Source of the DNA: Volutella citrinella
Taxonomy: Eukaryota > Ascomycota > Sordariomycetes > Hypocreales > Nectriaceae
Direction of reading: 5' to 3'
NCBI GenBank assembly: GCA_034401135.1
Contig: JAWZSP010000008.1
Span: 2,418,001-2,482,000 of the forward strand
DNA: 64,000 bases
The notes beneath the pieces were generated by a model that saw only the letters and a program-made list of their open reading frames with translations, did no database searches and was not told the origin of the DNA. Shown here in pieces: positions 36,557 to 47,673 of this stretch (within the stretch, counting starts at the first letter, position 1; each line of letters starts with the position of its first letter). The translations under genes and the position numbers were made by a program.

Positions 36557-37077
36557 TCAGAACCTCATCGCGCCCGCCCGCCCTTGGTTTTTGGTGGCGT
36601 TGATGGGGGATGGAAAGAGCGGCTCCATCATGGTGGGGAGTTGCAACCGGATTGGGGATGGACGAACGAGAGCGGGGGGGCGGGATAGCAAGAAGTGAGG
36701 AAAAGGAGGGGGGGGGAGGCCAGCGGCTGCCATTAGGTGGCAATGGTGGCCATGGCGACCATGGCTTGGTGATTCTCCATTGATTGATGTGAGGCCCAGG
36801 GGGTGGTGACACCAGCAGGATGGACAAGCAAAAGCAAGGCACGGCTCAAGCTGACTGGAGGCATCCCCAAGAACAACAACAAGAAAAACAATCAGGAGCT
36901 GGCGCAAGGCTGGAGTGTGCAGGTCCCCGTCAGGTACGCAGGCGGCGGGCGAGGGGAGAGTGGAGCAACAAGAGGAAGAGGAAAAGGGCCACCTTGTCTT
37001 GAGGAAGCTCATGATGCGTCTCTACATGGCGCAGCTTGCGCTGGCACCGACTGACTGAACTTCTTCTGTCGGGTAAT

Positions 37078-37100
37078 GAGATGAGACGAGATGAGATGAG
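37078..37100. repeat. GAGAT-type pentamer repeat
   Basis: Imperfect GAGAT/GAGAC tandem units in non-coding DNA. Confidence 0.65.
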
Positions 37101-38816
37101 GCCAAGAAGGGAGTGCGCTTCTTGAATGCAGCCAGACGCTGGAGCGGGGAAAGCAGATTCGGTGGCGGCTGCAATGCAACTAGTCGAGCGAGGGGGAAAA
37201 ACAATGGAAAAAAGATCGCCGTTCAACAACGAGGGAAGAGTATCGGTACAGACGCTGGCTGGAGACGGTGAAGGAGGTGCAGGAATGCGTCTATCGGGAC
37301 GTTTTTAGATGATGCGTGTTGTGTGGTGTATATGTACGTGTGCGTGCATGCGCCTTCTTCGTCTTTGTCGGGCGACGGCTGCTTGTGGTCGCTTCCTTGC
37401 CCAAGCGCGCGTGCGCGAGACGTCGAGACAACGGCAGGCAGGCTTGAGGTGGGGGGGAGCGTGGGTGCGCGGCAAGGCGAAGGCGAAGTGGCCCTTGTGT
37501 TTGACGATAGAAGAACTGGACGAGAGGTCCAGCGGGTGCTGTGGCCCGTGTGACGAAGACAGAAGCGCTTGTCCGGGGAGTGTGGCAGCAGCACAGCAAC
37601 CACGGATAGGCCAGCTCGACACCTAGAGCAGGGCAGGGCCGCAGGGAACTAGTTGGACCCGGAGTGGGACAGGAGATGCGATGGGATGGATGCGGGAATG
37701 TAAGATTTCTGATGCGGCAGCGGGTGGTAAGACCCGGCGACGTTGCGCTTCTTGGCCTTCACCAGCTCGTCTCCACGAGTGCCATTCGGCTTCGAGAGTA
37801 TCGACCCAGTAGGTGATGAACGATGGTCGAATGACGTCCTGAGCGGGAAGTGGATTGTGTGTGGTTCTCCAGGCCGTTGCTGGTGAGCACGACCTCGGCC
37901 AGCAACAAGACACGGGCAACGGACCGCCGGGACAGGGCCGGTGGCGGCAGAAGCGTCGATGGGCGGCGAGCCCAAGCCAGTTCCAGGGTCTGGGAGATGT
38001 TCCCGCCGGCTTTTAGTGCTCAGTGGCGTCCCTCAACAGTGCCCATCAACCCATCAAGCATCATCAATCGTCAATAAAACCCATCTGGGCTACCCCGTAA
38101 GTCGATGCGCCGTCGCCTGTGGCCTTGCCAGAGGGTGACAACTGACCAACTGACTGGCCGGCCGACCACATCACACGCCCAGTCGAGAGTCCATCAGTGC
38201 CCGTGATGCCCAAAATGTGCTGGGCCTTCAGCTCTTGAGCCCAATTAAAACATGGGCGGGTAATCACCAAGCCTGAGAAGGAGTGTCCACACTGGCTTCC
38301 ACCCTTTCAACTGGCTGGACCTCCATGATGCAACTCTGGCTGGGTGCCCTTGTCCCTTGCCCTTGCCCCATACCCATGCGCTACAGTTGCAGCGCTCCAG
38401 GCGGCGTGGGCACCCTCCGAGTCAGCCCTCAGGCATGTTTTGGCCGCCAACTCTGCCGGCCATTGACCACTGGCATATCGTCCATACGTGGTTAGGTAAT
38501 ACCTCGCACGGGACGCTTGGGCATGGCTGAACCCTCAACCGTGCGCTTGGCCCACGTTGTGTATGTTGCCTCTTGGCCAAGCAAGGGGTGGCCAGGGCGA
38601 TGGGTAGCGAGCAGGCATACAGCTCGCTAGGTGGCATTGGGTTTGCCTGGTAGCTTTCGCCATGTCAAGGCTGCGTTGACTCGGCATATCCCAAGCGAAA
38701 GGGTCCCGCAGAAAAGAGAGGGAGTTGGGATCGCCATTGTCTCCTTGCGAATAGCACGGGGATTCCAACACTGGCCAGATACCAGCCCAGGGAACGAGGA
38801 ACTATCCATCGCCGCT

Positions 38817-38828
38817 GGGGGGGGGGGG
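38817..38828. repeat. Twelve-G homopolymer run
   Basis: An uninterrupted G12, lying within or just downstream of the 3' part of the small reverse-strand gene. Confidence 0.75.
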
Positions 38829-38922
38829 CGCAATTCAATGCAAGCAAGGTGGATGAAGTCCAAGGCGGGTGATGCAGCACCGCGTCCTTGATAAATGACG
38901 TATCAATACGGTTGAAAGATGC

Positions 38923-39168
38923 TTATACATACCCAGTTTGCGGGCCCGTCCCCTCCATGGTAATGATGGGTTTGAGTCCGTCCTTCTTGCGCTTCTTTGC
39001 AGCAAGATTGCTATTATTATTATTGACGTCGTTGGCAACAGTGTTGGCGGTTCCGTTGTTGTCGGCTGAGTCGTTGGTCGTTGTGGGAGCAGCCATGGAG
39101 CTATCGCCAGGTCCGTTCATGCCGGGGGGCGGCGGCTTCTGCGCCTCGGGAGGTTGGCCGCCGTTCAT
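38923..39168 (-). CDS. Small basic protein of unknown function
   Basis: The reverse-strand ATG at 39168 has a strong context (CACCATGA). It opens 81 codons: Pro/Gly-rich start ('MNGGQPPEAQKPPPPGMNG'), Asn/Thr-rich middle with an Asn4 run, then the basic 'AAKKRKKDGLKPIITMEG', which resembles a nuclear localisation signal. The unspliced frame stops at 38923. A GTATGT donor at 38932 with an acceptor at 38887 (46-nt intron) would instead give a tail with 'RCCITR' ending at 38835. The basic motif followed by 'GLKPIIT' looks conserved rather than random, but I do not recognise the family. It could also be the first exon of a longer gene. Call it a probable gene with unknown role. Confidence 0.5.
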   Translation of the reverse strand: MNGGQPPEAQKPPPPGMNGPGDSSMAAPTTTNDSADNNGTANTVANDVNNNNSNLAAKKRKKDGLKPIITMEGTGPQTGYV

Positions 39169-41498
39169 GGTGAGGAAGTGGTCGCGTACGCTCGCGGAGC
39201 AGTATCAGCCCTGTACGGCAGGTCAGTCTTTCAATCGCTGATGCCATCAATTGCCTCGCTAGCTTCGCAGAACAGATGGGTGCCAGCGGCGGGGCAGACT
39301 GGGGCGGGTAACCTGCTGGGCGCAGGAGATTTCACCGCAGACGAACGTACAGATCAGGCTGTGTTGATTGAATCGAGGGCAGCGACTCCGCGGCGTCAGT
39401 CAAATCGCGGAGGATAGCGCAGCCGGTAGGGTTCTGAGAGAGGTTGGATCGTTGGAGTTTGCGACGGTGTGAATGTTGGGAGGCAAAGCGGCCGGCGTCG
39501 CAAACTTGACGATGGGCAGTCGCTAGTCTGATCGGCGGTGGTAGCTTTGGCCCACGGCCTGTTTCGAGGCGGCCCTTGGGCTGAGGGGCAACAAATGGGG
39601 GGGCTCCAAGCAGCGGTTCGGCAGCAAAGGGGAGTTGCTTGTATGCAAAACGTGCGCAATCAATCAAAAAGCGCGCGGGAAGAGCCGCAGAATTTGATAG
39701 CGGGTTGAATGAAGGAAAGAGGGCCAAGAAGACAAGAGATGATGATGCGAAAGGAGGGGGGGCTTGGACCTGACGGGCAGGCGATGAGCGTGAAGTGTGA
39801 GTGGTCGATCACCTTGCTCAGTTAGTACCGACGCAGGAAGGAAGGTGCAGCGGGCAGTTAGTTGGGTGTTGGTTGTCGTTGCCCCCCGAACTGGACTCGG
39901 TTGACTGCGCCTGGTACCAAGGCTCGACTGGAACGTCTGGCACAATGCTGGTACTGATATGTGTATTATGACATAATTACGGTCATTCTTCCACTCGGAT
40001 CTGGTGACACGTTGTGCAATGCCATTGTCTCCATTCCGTGGCCTCTGTGTTGCCCACAGTTGCAGAGAATGTTACCTTGACCTAGGTACCCGGCAATTAA
40101 GGTATCTCGCTCGCCTTGGGGTACTCTGGGCACCAAGCCGGAAGGTCTGGTAGTGAGGCCGCATCTTGCAAGCTCCAGGCCGAACCAGACGGCGGCCATC
40201 ATCCCACAAGCTGAGGCGATAGGCACAGGTGGCAGGGTTTCCAGGAAGAGTGACGGGTGCCCTTTCTATGGCCCTCTGGCACCTTATCTGCTCGTCCCTT
40301 CTCACATTCTTGTTGACATTTGGGCATGGCTGTTGAATGCGCCAGCCCAAGCTGACAGCCCTGAGCCCTGCCGTGTTGACCAACCATTCGCCTCTTGACT
40401 GTCTCTGACCCAGCCCAAGCCGCCAGTCAAAAGCACGTAATTAAGCGGGCGGGTGGCGGTGGATGGCTTCCCGCATATGCCCGGAGCTAAAAGAGGATCA
40501 CCACCAGGTACTTCTCGCAGCTGGAGACACCGATGCCCCTGCGCAGCTGTGCTTACCAGTGAGCCAAGTAATACAAGGGCCCCGTTGGGGTGCCTCAAGT
40601 AGGGCACGTAGGTTAGTAGGTAGTGAAGCTCGCGGAGTAACTGGGCTGGTTCGACCGTCAGATCCAGCGGCTGTTATTGTTTGCAGCTACCCACATCAAT
40701 CGTCGACACGATAACGGTCTGCGTACAGGGTTTCGTCTTCGTTCTGTAACCGTCATCCCCCCGCAGTCAGGGCACCATAGGCGCATCTCCAGGCCGGTTT
40801 GGCTGTCAATCGCTCCGTCCCATCTGCTGGCAAAACCATGGCTGGCCTCGCCTTGACGTCATGCAATCCCCCTCTCGCCCCGACACGGCGCGTGTCTCAC
40901 CCAGAAACCCAAGGTTGCCGTTTACTCAAGCAACCGAGTCCCCTTTGTTGGGTAGCAGATTGCCAAGGTACGCCAGATGCCCAACCCTCATTCATGTGCC
41001 AGGTAGGGAAACAGAAGGTTGTCGGATACTGTGGCTCCACACGTGCCAGACTGCGGTTGGTGGCCGCCCTGGTAGGTGTTACTGTGATTCCATGGCCCGG
41101 GGAATATCATCGAGTCTCGTCCAAGATTCACTGAAAATGGTAGCCTCATAGCAGACTTGACACCGTATCAGCTGTCACGTAGCCACCTTTCACATGCTTG
41201 CTCATCCCACGCCTCGGGTGTCACGAGTTCAAAGGTCCCTATGTCACGGGTCATGATAGTGCAAGCCAACCCCAACTTCACGTTGCAGTGGAAATCAAGA
41301 TTCGCTTATCGTCGCTCCCTCGGATGAAGGGCCACATGCTCCTTCCCATTGGTTGCTGCTTGGAATACCGAACAAACTCCAAGACGCCAGTCCTAATACA
41401 TGATACATGATGCCCACTCTCGCCAGTCTTCCGGTCTCCCCTACCATGGCCAGAAATCCATGCCCACCCAAATAGTAGCTCTGCTGCGCTGGCTCTCC
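39169..41498. other. Intergenic between small gene and IWS1
   Basis: 2.3 kb with no convincing gene. It includes the promoter side of the small reverse-strand gene and the 3' flank of IWS1. A TGACGTCA (CRE-type) octamer is at 40854-40861. Confidence 0.45.
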
Positions 41499-42919
41499 CT
41501 AGGCTCGCTTTTTGCTTTTCTGCGTCATCTTGCGGAACGCCTCCATACCACCAGCACCCAGAGGCCGGTGCTCCATGCCTTGCGCGCCGTCGAAGTTGCT
41601 CTTGGGAGCAACCGTGTAGCTGGAGGGCAAGTTGACCATACGAGCCTGGTTGTTTGTGCGGGCGGGCGCAAGGATACGCTCGCGCTCGGCATCTCTCGCC
41701 GACTGGGCGGGTCGCTGAGTGAGATTGAACTGCGTGTTGGTCTTCTGGCGCTGAGCCAGCTTGGCTGCCCTATTACGAACGTGTCAGCAATTACTTATTC
41801 GGCTGTATGTCAAGGATATGGGCAGTTGAGTGGATCACTTACTGGTAATCGAAGTCTCTGGTTTCGATTTGTCGTTTCTTGTAGTCATCGGTACGCTTCA
41901 GGATCGGACGGCTCCATTCTCCGAGGAGCCGCTGGGCCATCCTCTTGATGCTGGGCTCAGGCTTCTTGCTTCGGGTATAGAAGAAGACGACCTTTCCGAT
42001 TCCACTGCTAAGGAGCGATTCCCTCTCGATATTCAGCTTCGTAAGCGCAGAGAAGATGTCTCTCTGGATGTTGTAGGCAGGGAGCGATCCATCGTTGAGT
42101 GGTTCCAGGAAGAACTTTACATGCTGGAGGAAGTTTGTCTCGGGGTCAAGTACCGCATGCTGCAGATTGTTGCGGTTGAGAATGCCGGTCACCTCTGGGA
42201 GCAACTTCAACTTGTGTAGGGCGGGTTGGCCAGCCTCGCGCGCTTCGATGTCGGCTTGGCAAGCACGCTCCATCTGGACTTTGAGTTGCGCAAGCTGCTC
42301 GTCCATCTCGTCCTCGAGGTCCTTTGAAAATCGCCAAGGGTTAGGCAAGGTCTAGCGATGGAGGTTCAGGTACAATCGAACTTACAATTTCATCCTTCTT
42401 CCGGCGTTTCGGCCCACTGGGCTTCTTGATGGCAGCATCCAAAGCTCGGTCGATCGCCCTCTTCTTTCGCTCCTCCGGTGAGAGATGGTCTTCGTTCTCG
42501 GGCGGCGGCGTGGCAGCCTTGGCCCGGGGACGACGCTCGCCATCTCCCGCGCGCCTTGACCTTCGCGACTTTGCGGCTCCCTCATCTGCGTCATCGTCCA
42601 TGGCGACATCATCATCGCGGTCCCTGCGTTTCTTCTCTCGGCGTCCCTCTCGAGGCTTCTTGACAGCGTCGCCTTCGGGACGCTTTCGCTTGGTGGCCTT
42701 TAGTGTGCGAGCGATGTCTTCGTCAATGTCGACGGGGCGGTCCTCAATATTAGCCGTTTCGGGGTCGTAGTCTTCAAACTGATCCTCGTCAACTTCCGAG
42801 AGCAGGTCGGAGTCGCGATCCGAGTCCGCAGCAGCAGCCCCATCCTCGAAGTCTTGCTCCTGGCCATCATCGACAGGCTCCTTGGCCGGCGATTTAGCTG
42901 GGGAGTCGATGTCGGACAT
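41499..42919 (-). CDS. IWS1: Transcription elongation factor Iws1/Spn1
   Basis: Exons on the reverse strand: 42919-42386, 42321-41843, 41769-41499 (427 aa; introns 64 and 73 nt, both in frame). The N-terminal 175 residues are acidic then basic and disordered ('SEVDEDQFEDYDPE', 'KATKRKRPEGD', 'RREKKRRDRDDD'). The core (about 180-345) is a TFIIS N-terminal/LW-type helical domain: 'KLKLLPEVTGILNRNNL', 'DPETNFLQHVKFFLEPLNDG', 'NIQRDIFSALTKLNIERE', 'GIGKVVFFYTRSKK', 'AQRLLGEWSRPI'. The C-terminus ends in 'FRKMTQKSKKRA'. Known role: binds Spt6 and RNA polymerase II during elongation and couples it to mRNA processing and chromatin reassembly. Nuclear. Divergent from the Brl1 gene with a 460-nt shared upstream region. 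The initial ATG is the one giving MSDIDSPAK; an upstream in-frame ATG is less likely. Confidence 0.95.
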
Positions 42920-43379
42920 GGCGCCCGGGAGAAAAGAAAAAGGTACCGGCCGGTATGCGGAGAGTTCGGCGTAGCGATGGATAGTGCGCAAAGGGATGGC
43001 GGCTGGGGGGCGTCGTGAGTGTAGAAAAAGATGCAGAGGTAGGTTCGCCGTCGCGAGGCTACAACTCTTTCACGCCTGCTCTCAAGAATTTGGTTGGCTG
43101 GACCGTGAAGCGCGAGCGGACCAGTCTGCTGACATAATCGAACCGGAGCTTGTTGCTGCCTGAGGCATAAGTGGCCTTGTTTACTTTGGCCCTGGTTGCC
43201 CCATGGACGGCTAACCCTCAAGCATTCTAGAATCAGGTGCAGCTAAGCAAATGCTGGCCACCTTTCGGGCCTGATGAACAGCTCTGCAACAAAACAAGAC
43301 AAGGCCCAAACGAAAAGCCCGCATCCTCTACTCCTCCTCACAACCGAGATATCAACCACGACTGGCCTCAACGACAATC
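42920..43379. promoter_or_regulatory. Divergent promoter between IWS1 and BRL1 genes
   Basis: 460 nt between two divergent starts of essential nuclear genes. I see no TATA box that I would defend. A bidirectional promoter is inferred from the spacing. Confidence 0.5.
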
Positions 43380-44939
43380 ATGGACCGCCGCACCTTTGAA
43401 GGGCCCATGGACTGGGAATACCAGAACAGTGGCCCGTTTGATCCCACCAGTCCCTTTACACACGCCGCCAAGAGTGGCTCACAGAGCAGTTCGTTGCCCC
43501 CAAAGCTCGACCGGGCCACGCTGCACCGCCTGGAAGATTTCGTGGCAATTGGCTAACGTTCTTACTTGTGCAGCCTTTGCGTCACCGTCGAAGGCATCAT
43601 CTCGACCAAACCCTTTCGGCAGCATGGGGACACCGTCCAAGTCGCAGCCGCCTCAGACGTCCTTCTTCACGCCCCAGGTGCCGTCCAGAGCCGCCGCCCC
43701 TCCCTTCCGTAACCCCGCCTTCACAACACCCCGAAGGCCATTTGACGAGCTTGTCATGTCAGAAGCTTCCGGCGCTGAAGATAGCCCGGCCCTCACAGAG
43801 GCTTCCGACTTTCCCAACGACACGCCAGAGGCGGACCGCATGAGCGACGTCAACATGACGGGCACCCCGAGCCCTTCGAAAATTGACAAGTCATTCCGAT
43901 ACAGCAAATCTGGACTCTTTTCCAAGAAGCATACGCCCGGACGCGGGGAGATTCGATCACACCGCGACTTCTCCGTCACTGATCTAGTGAGGAAGCGCAA
44001 GAGGCACAACCTCGACAAGGACGTCAGCAGTGTGGTCCGACACCGCGGCCAGGAGTGGGATGAATCAGAAACAGATTCAGACAACAGTCTGATGCCACGA
44101 TCACAGCAGAGATCGCGGAATAAGAAGAAGGCGGCGCCATCAGGCTTTTTCGCATCCATGTTCCACATGATGGACCAACATCCCAATGCTCCCGACAACC
44201 TGTATCGATGGATCCAACTTTTAGTCAACTTCTTCCTTGTCTTTATCTTCGTCTACATTGGCTGGGCCGTTGTTGACACGGTGCGAAGCGACATTCGCAA
44301 CGCCAACGAGGCTGCTCGCATGGAGCTCATGAGCAAGATGACTGAGTGCCAAAACCAGTACACCTTGAACGAGTGCTCCAAGAAGGATCGGCCAGCGCTC
44401 AAGGCCATGTGCGACGAGTGGTATGAGTGCATGATGCTCAATCCCGAGTCGATTATGAGGGTCAAGGTCACGGCAAAGCAGATCGCCGAGATTATCAATG
44501 AGTTTTCCGAGGCTATGAATCTGAAGGCATGGGTAAGTCAATGGTTTCCCTTTTCGTCGCCAATGTTTTGTCAACTGACACCAGTCTGCAGGGCTTCTTC
44601 TTTGCTATTCTCATTGTCTGTGCGTTCGCCAATAACCTGACTCTGGGCCGAATTGTTGGCGGAAAGCCAGCTGCTGCAACTGTGTCACAGCCCGCTTCAG
44701 TGTCCCATGATGCCACAATGCCTCCCGGGAGCGGCCCAGGGTTCATGTGGGTGCCCGTTCAGACACCCCGAATGCACCGGCACGGGATGTTGGAGGAAGG
44801 CACGGATACGGATAGCTCGCCGCCCAAGATGATGCCCCTTCTGGCACCATACACGCCGTCCGCGAGGCGGAGCCCCAGCAAGGGCGAGCGGTCAAGGAGC
44901 CCTGTGAAGCTCAATAGAAGTCCGAGCAAAGGGCTATAG
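43380..44939 (+). CDS. BRL1: Brl1/Brr6-family nuclear envelope protein
   Basis: Exons 43380-43488 (donor tentative), 43574-44532 and 44592-44939 give 471 aa. The start 'MDRRTFEGPMDWEYQN' is convincing. The first acceptor (after gctaacg...cag, 43573) is clear, but three GT sites (43450, 43474, 43489) keep frame; I prefer GTTCGT at 43489. A long Ser/Pro-rich nucleoplasmic region ends near 'RNKKKAAPSGFF'. The Brr6/Brl1 domain follows: TM1 'VNFFLVFIFVYIGWAVVD', a perinuclear loop with four cysteines ('TECQNQYTLNECS', 'AMCDEWYECM'), an amphipathic helix 'QIAEIINEFSEAMNLKAW', and TM2 'GFFFAILIVCAFANNLTLG'. The cysteines form disulfides in the family. Known role: inner/outer nuclear membrane fusion during pore complex assembly and lipid homeostasis. 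Confidence 0.93.
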
Positions 44940-44991
44940 GCCAGTCAAAAGTTGTGTCGAGCATTTGTGGGCGTTTCTTGTACAATAGCAG

Positions 44992-44997
44992 AATAAA
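44992..44997 (+). terminator. AATAAA polyadenylation signal of BRL1
   Basis: A canonical AATAAA lies 53 nt after the BRL1 stop codon, within the normal distance for fungal 3' UTRs. Confidence 0.5.
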
Positions 44998-45217
44998 AGA
45001 CTGCAATCATGACCCTAGAGGCGGCGTATAGACAGTACGGGTATTCCAAATGATCTCTCTAGCACCAACGAATCAGCGATGCGAACATTACGTTGATTCC
45101 CCTTGACTCCAACGGCCAGCTAGTCACTAGCTAGCCGTGCTTACGAGATTTCGGTCATTGCCCGGCTGTAGTAGCAATAGCCAAACGTTGAGTGGTGTGA
45201 TGTTCAAACGCAACTTC

Positions 45218-45231
45218 CTATGACGTCATAG
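45218..45231. promoter_or_regulatory. 14-bp palindrome with TGACGTCA core (CRE/ATF-type site)
   Basis: CTATGACGTCATAG is a perfect palindrome. The core octamer is the classical binding site of ATF/CREB-type bZIP factors. It lies 279 nt after BRL1 and 2.4 kb before the next gene, so its target is uncertain. Confidence 0.35.
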
Positions 45232-47534
45232 AGCACTCATCGATGTCTGCGCTAACGAGAATTTACCCCGGCCACAAAACAGCCAAACACAGGTGCTTCC
45301 GTCGGGGCCGATGGAAGCTCCCAGTATTCTGTCATTCTTGTATCATGAAGTAGGGAAATAGAATGGCCCAACCAAAAGATGGCGGACATCACCAGTGGCT
45401 GTGTTGTGGCGAGTGACAGCGTCACGATGGAGGCAAAGGGCGACCTACCACGGTTACATTGGAATGCCTCTACGAAACCATGTCGCTGGTTTACATGCCC
45501 AACCCTACTAGCCTTAGATGCGGTTCCATTGAGCCTCGATGGCCCATAGCAAGCCACCGGGGGCCACTGACATCATTCAACATGGTCTCGGGGAGGCACC
45601 CCGCCACGAGTTTAGGACTGAGGAGATGGACCTGGTGCCTCCAATCGCCGCTGCCGATGGTTCCAGAGCTCACGCGCATGAGAGCGAGTTTCAGGCTTGG
45701 ATGACTGTGATGTAATAGTAGGAGCGCCTAGTGGAAAACCCGACATCAAGACTCGATGGCCGGCTGCGACTACCGGGCGGATGGAGTCAGGGAAGGCCGG
45801 GTAAGGCATTGGCTTGGTTCGTTCTATAAACTTGACCTCTACTATTGGGGTCGGTCACCTAGCAATCCTACCCATACGTCCTCTTTAGATTCACATGATA
45901 ATGTTTGCCAAGAAAGAAACAAGGGACCAGCCCAGCCCTGTCGGTGGTGGCAGGTGAATCTGTCTTACACGGGTAAGGGCATGAAGGCGCGGGGCATTGG
46001 ATGGGGAGACACGCAAGCATGGCTTGATCAAGAAGGTTAATCATAAGTCATGTACGGAGTACCCAATGCTGGGAACGCAAAGACACCTCCAATTGCGCAG
46101 GCAGATGAGAGTGGTCATGGGGCTTGAGGGTAGCATCCACTGTCCCTGAGCTTGGCATCATATGTCGCATGGTACTGGGACTTAACCCAAGTAGGAAACA
46201 ATGCCTAGCATGAGGCCTAGCATCGATTTGCAAAACCTACACCCGGCACGCGTCGCAGAACAATTCAGCGCCACCAGAAACCAGAGGGAGAAGAGGCTGC
46301 TGGAGACGAGACGAGCCAGAGTCTAGGAGAAACGGATCGATCATGACGGAGTATGAGACGGAGACGCAATGAAGATGTAGATGGCTCAGCCTGGTACCTA
46401 GCATGGTCCACGGGCTCTAGTTCTAGCTCCAGTCATGTCCTATTTGTAGAACCCCTCTGTTCGTCCATGATATTGCTGCGTTTCCCATTTGGGGTCAACC
46501 ACCGTGCGCCCCGCGCCATCCGCTTCGCTTCCAACGTGATGACGTCTGATTGCGGTAGCTCCTGGAACTGCACCCTGTACCTGGGTAAGCCTGGCGGGAC
46601 AGCATCACAGCAAGCGCTTCATCCGGACTGAGGCTGGGGCGAGGCACAGGCGTGCAGTAACAGCACTGTGGTGTGGCTCTCCTTCATGATGCGCCACCGC
46701 CTCGAATTACCAATAGCCTCCACGCCCCTGGACTCAAGGCCCAGAACTTGAATCCAGAGCAATCTTGTTAGCATCCAAGTCTGGTTGCTCCCTCAAATGG
46801 GACAAGGAAAAGTCCAATCATCAAAGCACGCCGAAGCCACAGTCCCCATCCCTGTATCAAGATCCAAGATCCATCACCACCAAGAGCAAACTCATTGGAC
46901 CCTACCTTGTCGCCCTGACAGCAAAGCCACAGTTGGCTGTTTCATTTTCTGCTTCTCTCCAGCACAGATCTACCAGGATCTACCAGGACAGTCGTCTCAA
47001 GCGCTCCAAGGGTCTCGCATTTTCGTCGCGTTGTGGCTCAGAAGCAGAAGCGGCACTCCCCGCCACCACCTGGGCGCTTTTCTTCTACAAGTCTCACTGT
47101 CACGCTCCACCCTTGACCTCGCCCCAATCGAATCGCCGCCAGCCAGCAGAGCAACTCCAACTCCCGACTCCAGCTCTCCCCTCGGCTGAGCCTCTCTGTC
47201 GAGCCAATTCCGCTTGTCCTTTGCTCGCTCACTTGCTCGCCTGTGTCGCCTGCCCTTTTACAAATCCCTTGGCCCCCGTCCCAAGCTCCAGTACCGCGGC
47301 GAAGTGGGAACCTCCCCCCGCGATCTGCCCCGAGTCGTGTCGCGCGCCCACGCGCCCAAGCTCCTCCGACGAGTTTGCGTTGCAACTTGCCACCGAGGCA
47401 ATCTCGCTCTGCGGCACCCTCGCCCGAATCGCACGACCGCGCCGTATCGCGCAGCCAGTTGCCACGTCGAAGCTGAGGCGGTCCTGGTTGCAGCTCCTCC
47501 TGCGCAGCTCCCGTCCCAGCCAGCTCGACGCAGC

Positions 47535-47624
47535 ATGTTAGCTTGCGCTGACGCCGCCGTCGCCTCCGCCGTCGCACGCTTTGCCTCTGTCCCCTCGAGC
47601 CGAATAACCTCCCGGTCGCCCTGA
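47535..47624 (+). promoter_or_regulatory. uORF of 29 codons in the leader of the Zn2Cys6 gene
   Basis: ATG at 47535 opens an Ala/Ser-rich 29-codon frame that ends TGA at 47622-47624, 49 nt before the main ATG at 47674. It could lower or condition translation of the regulator if the leader starts upstream of it. Confidence 0.4.
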
Positions 47625-47673
47625 CAGCCCTACCGTAGCCGTTCCTGCCCTCGCCGCCGGGACTCTGGTTGCA

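Larger units (their letters stand above)
44940..47673. other. Intergenic and long leader of the second Zn2Cys6 gene
   Basis: 2.7 kb. It contains a 14-bp palindrome with a CRE core (45218-45231), a 10-bp direct duplication GATCTACCAG (46967-46986) and, towards the right, a long pyrimidine-rich region that is probably leader with a 29-codon uORF. The 258-codon open frame at 46765-47541 is Pro/Ser/Arg-rich with no domain and overlaps a reverse open frame; I do not call it a gene. Confidence 0.5.

Noticed and set aside
46765..47541. 258-codon plus-strand open frame upstream of the second Zn2Cys6 gene
   Set aside because: Pro/Ser/Arg-rich leader sequence; a reverse frame of similar length overlaps it.
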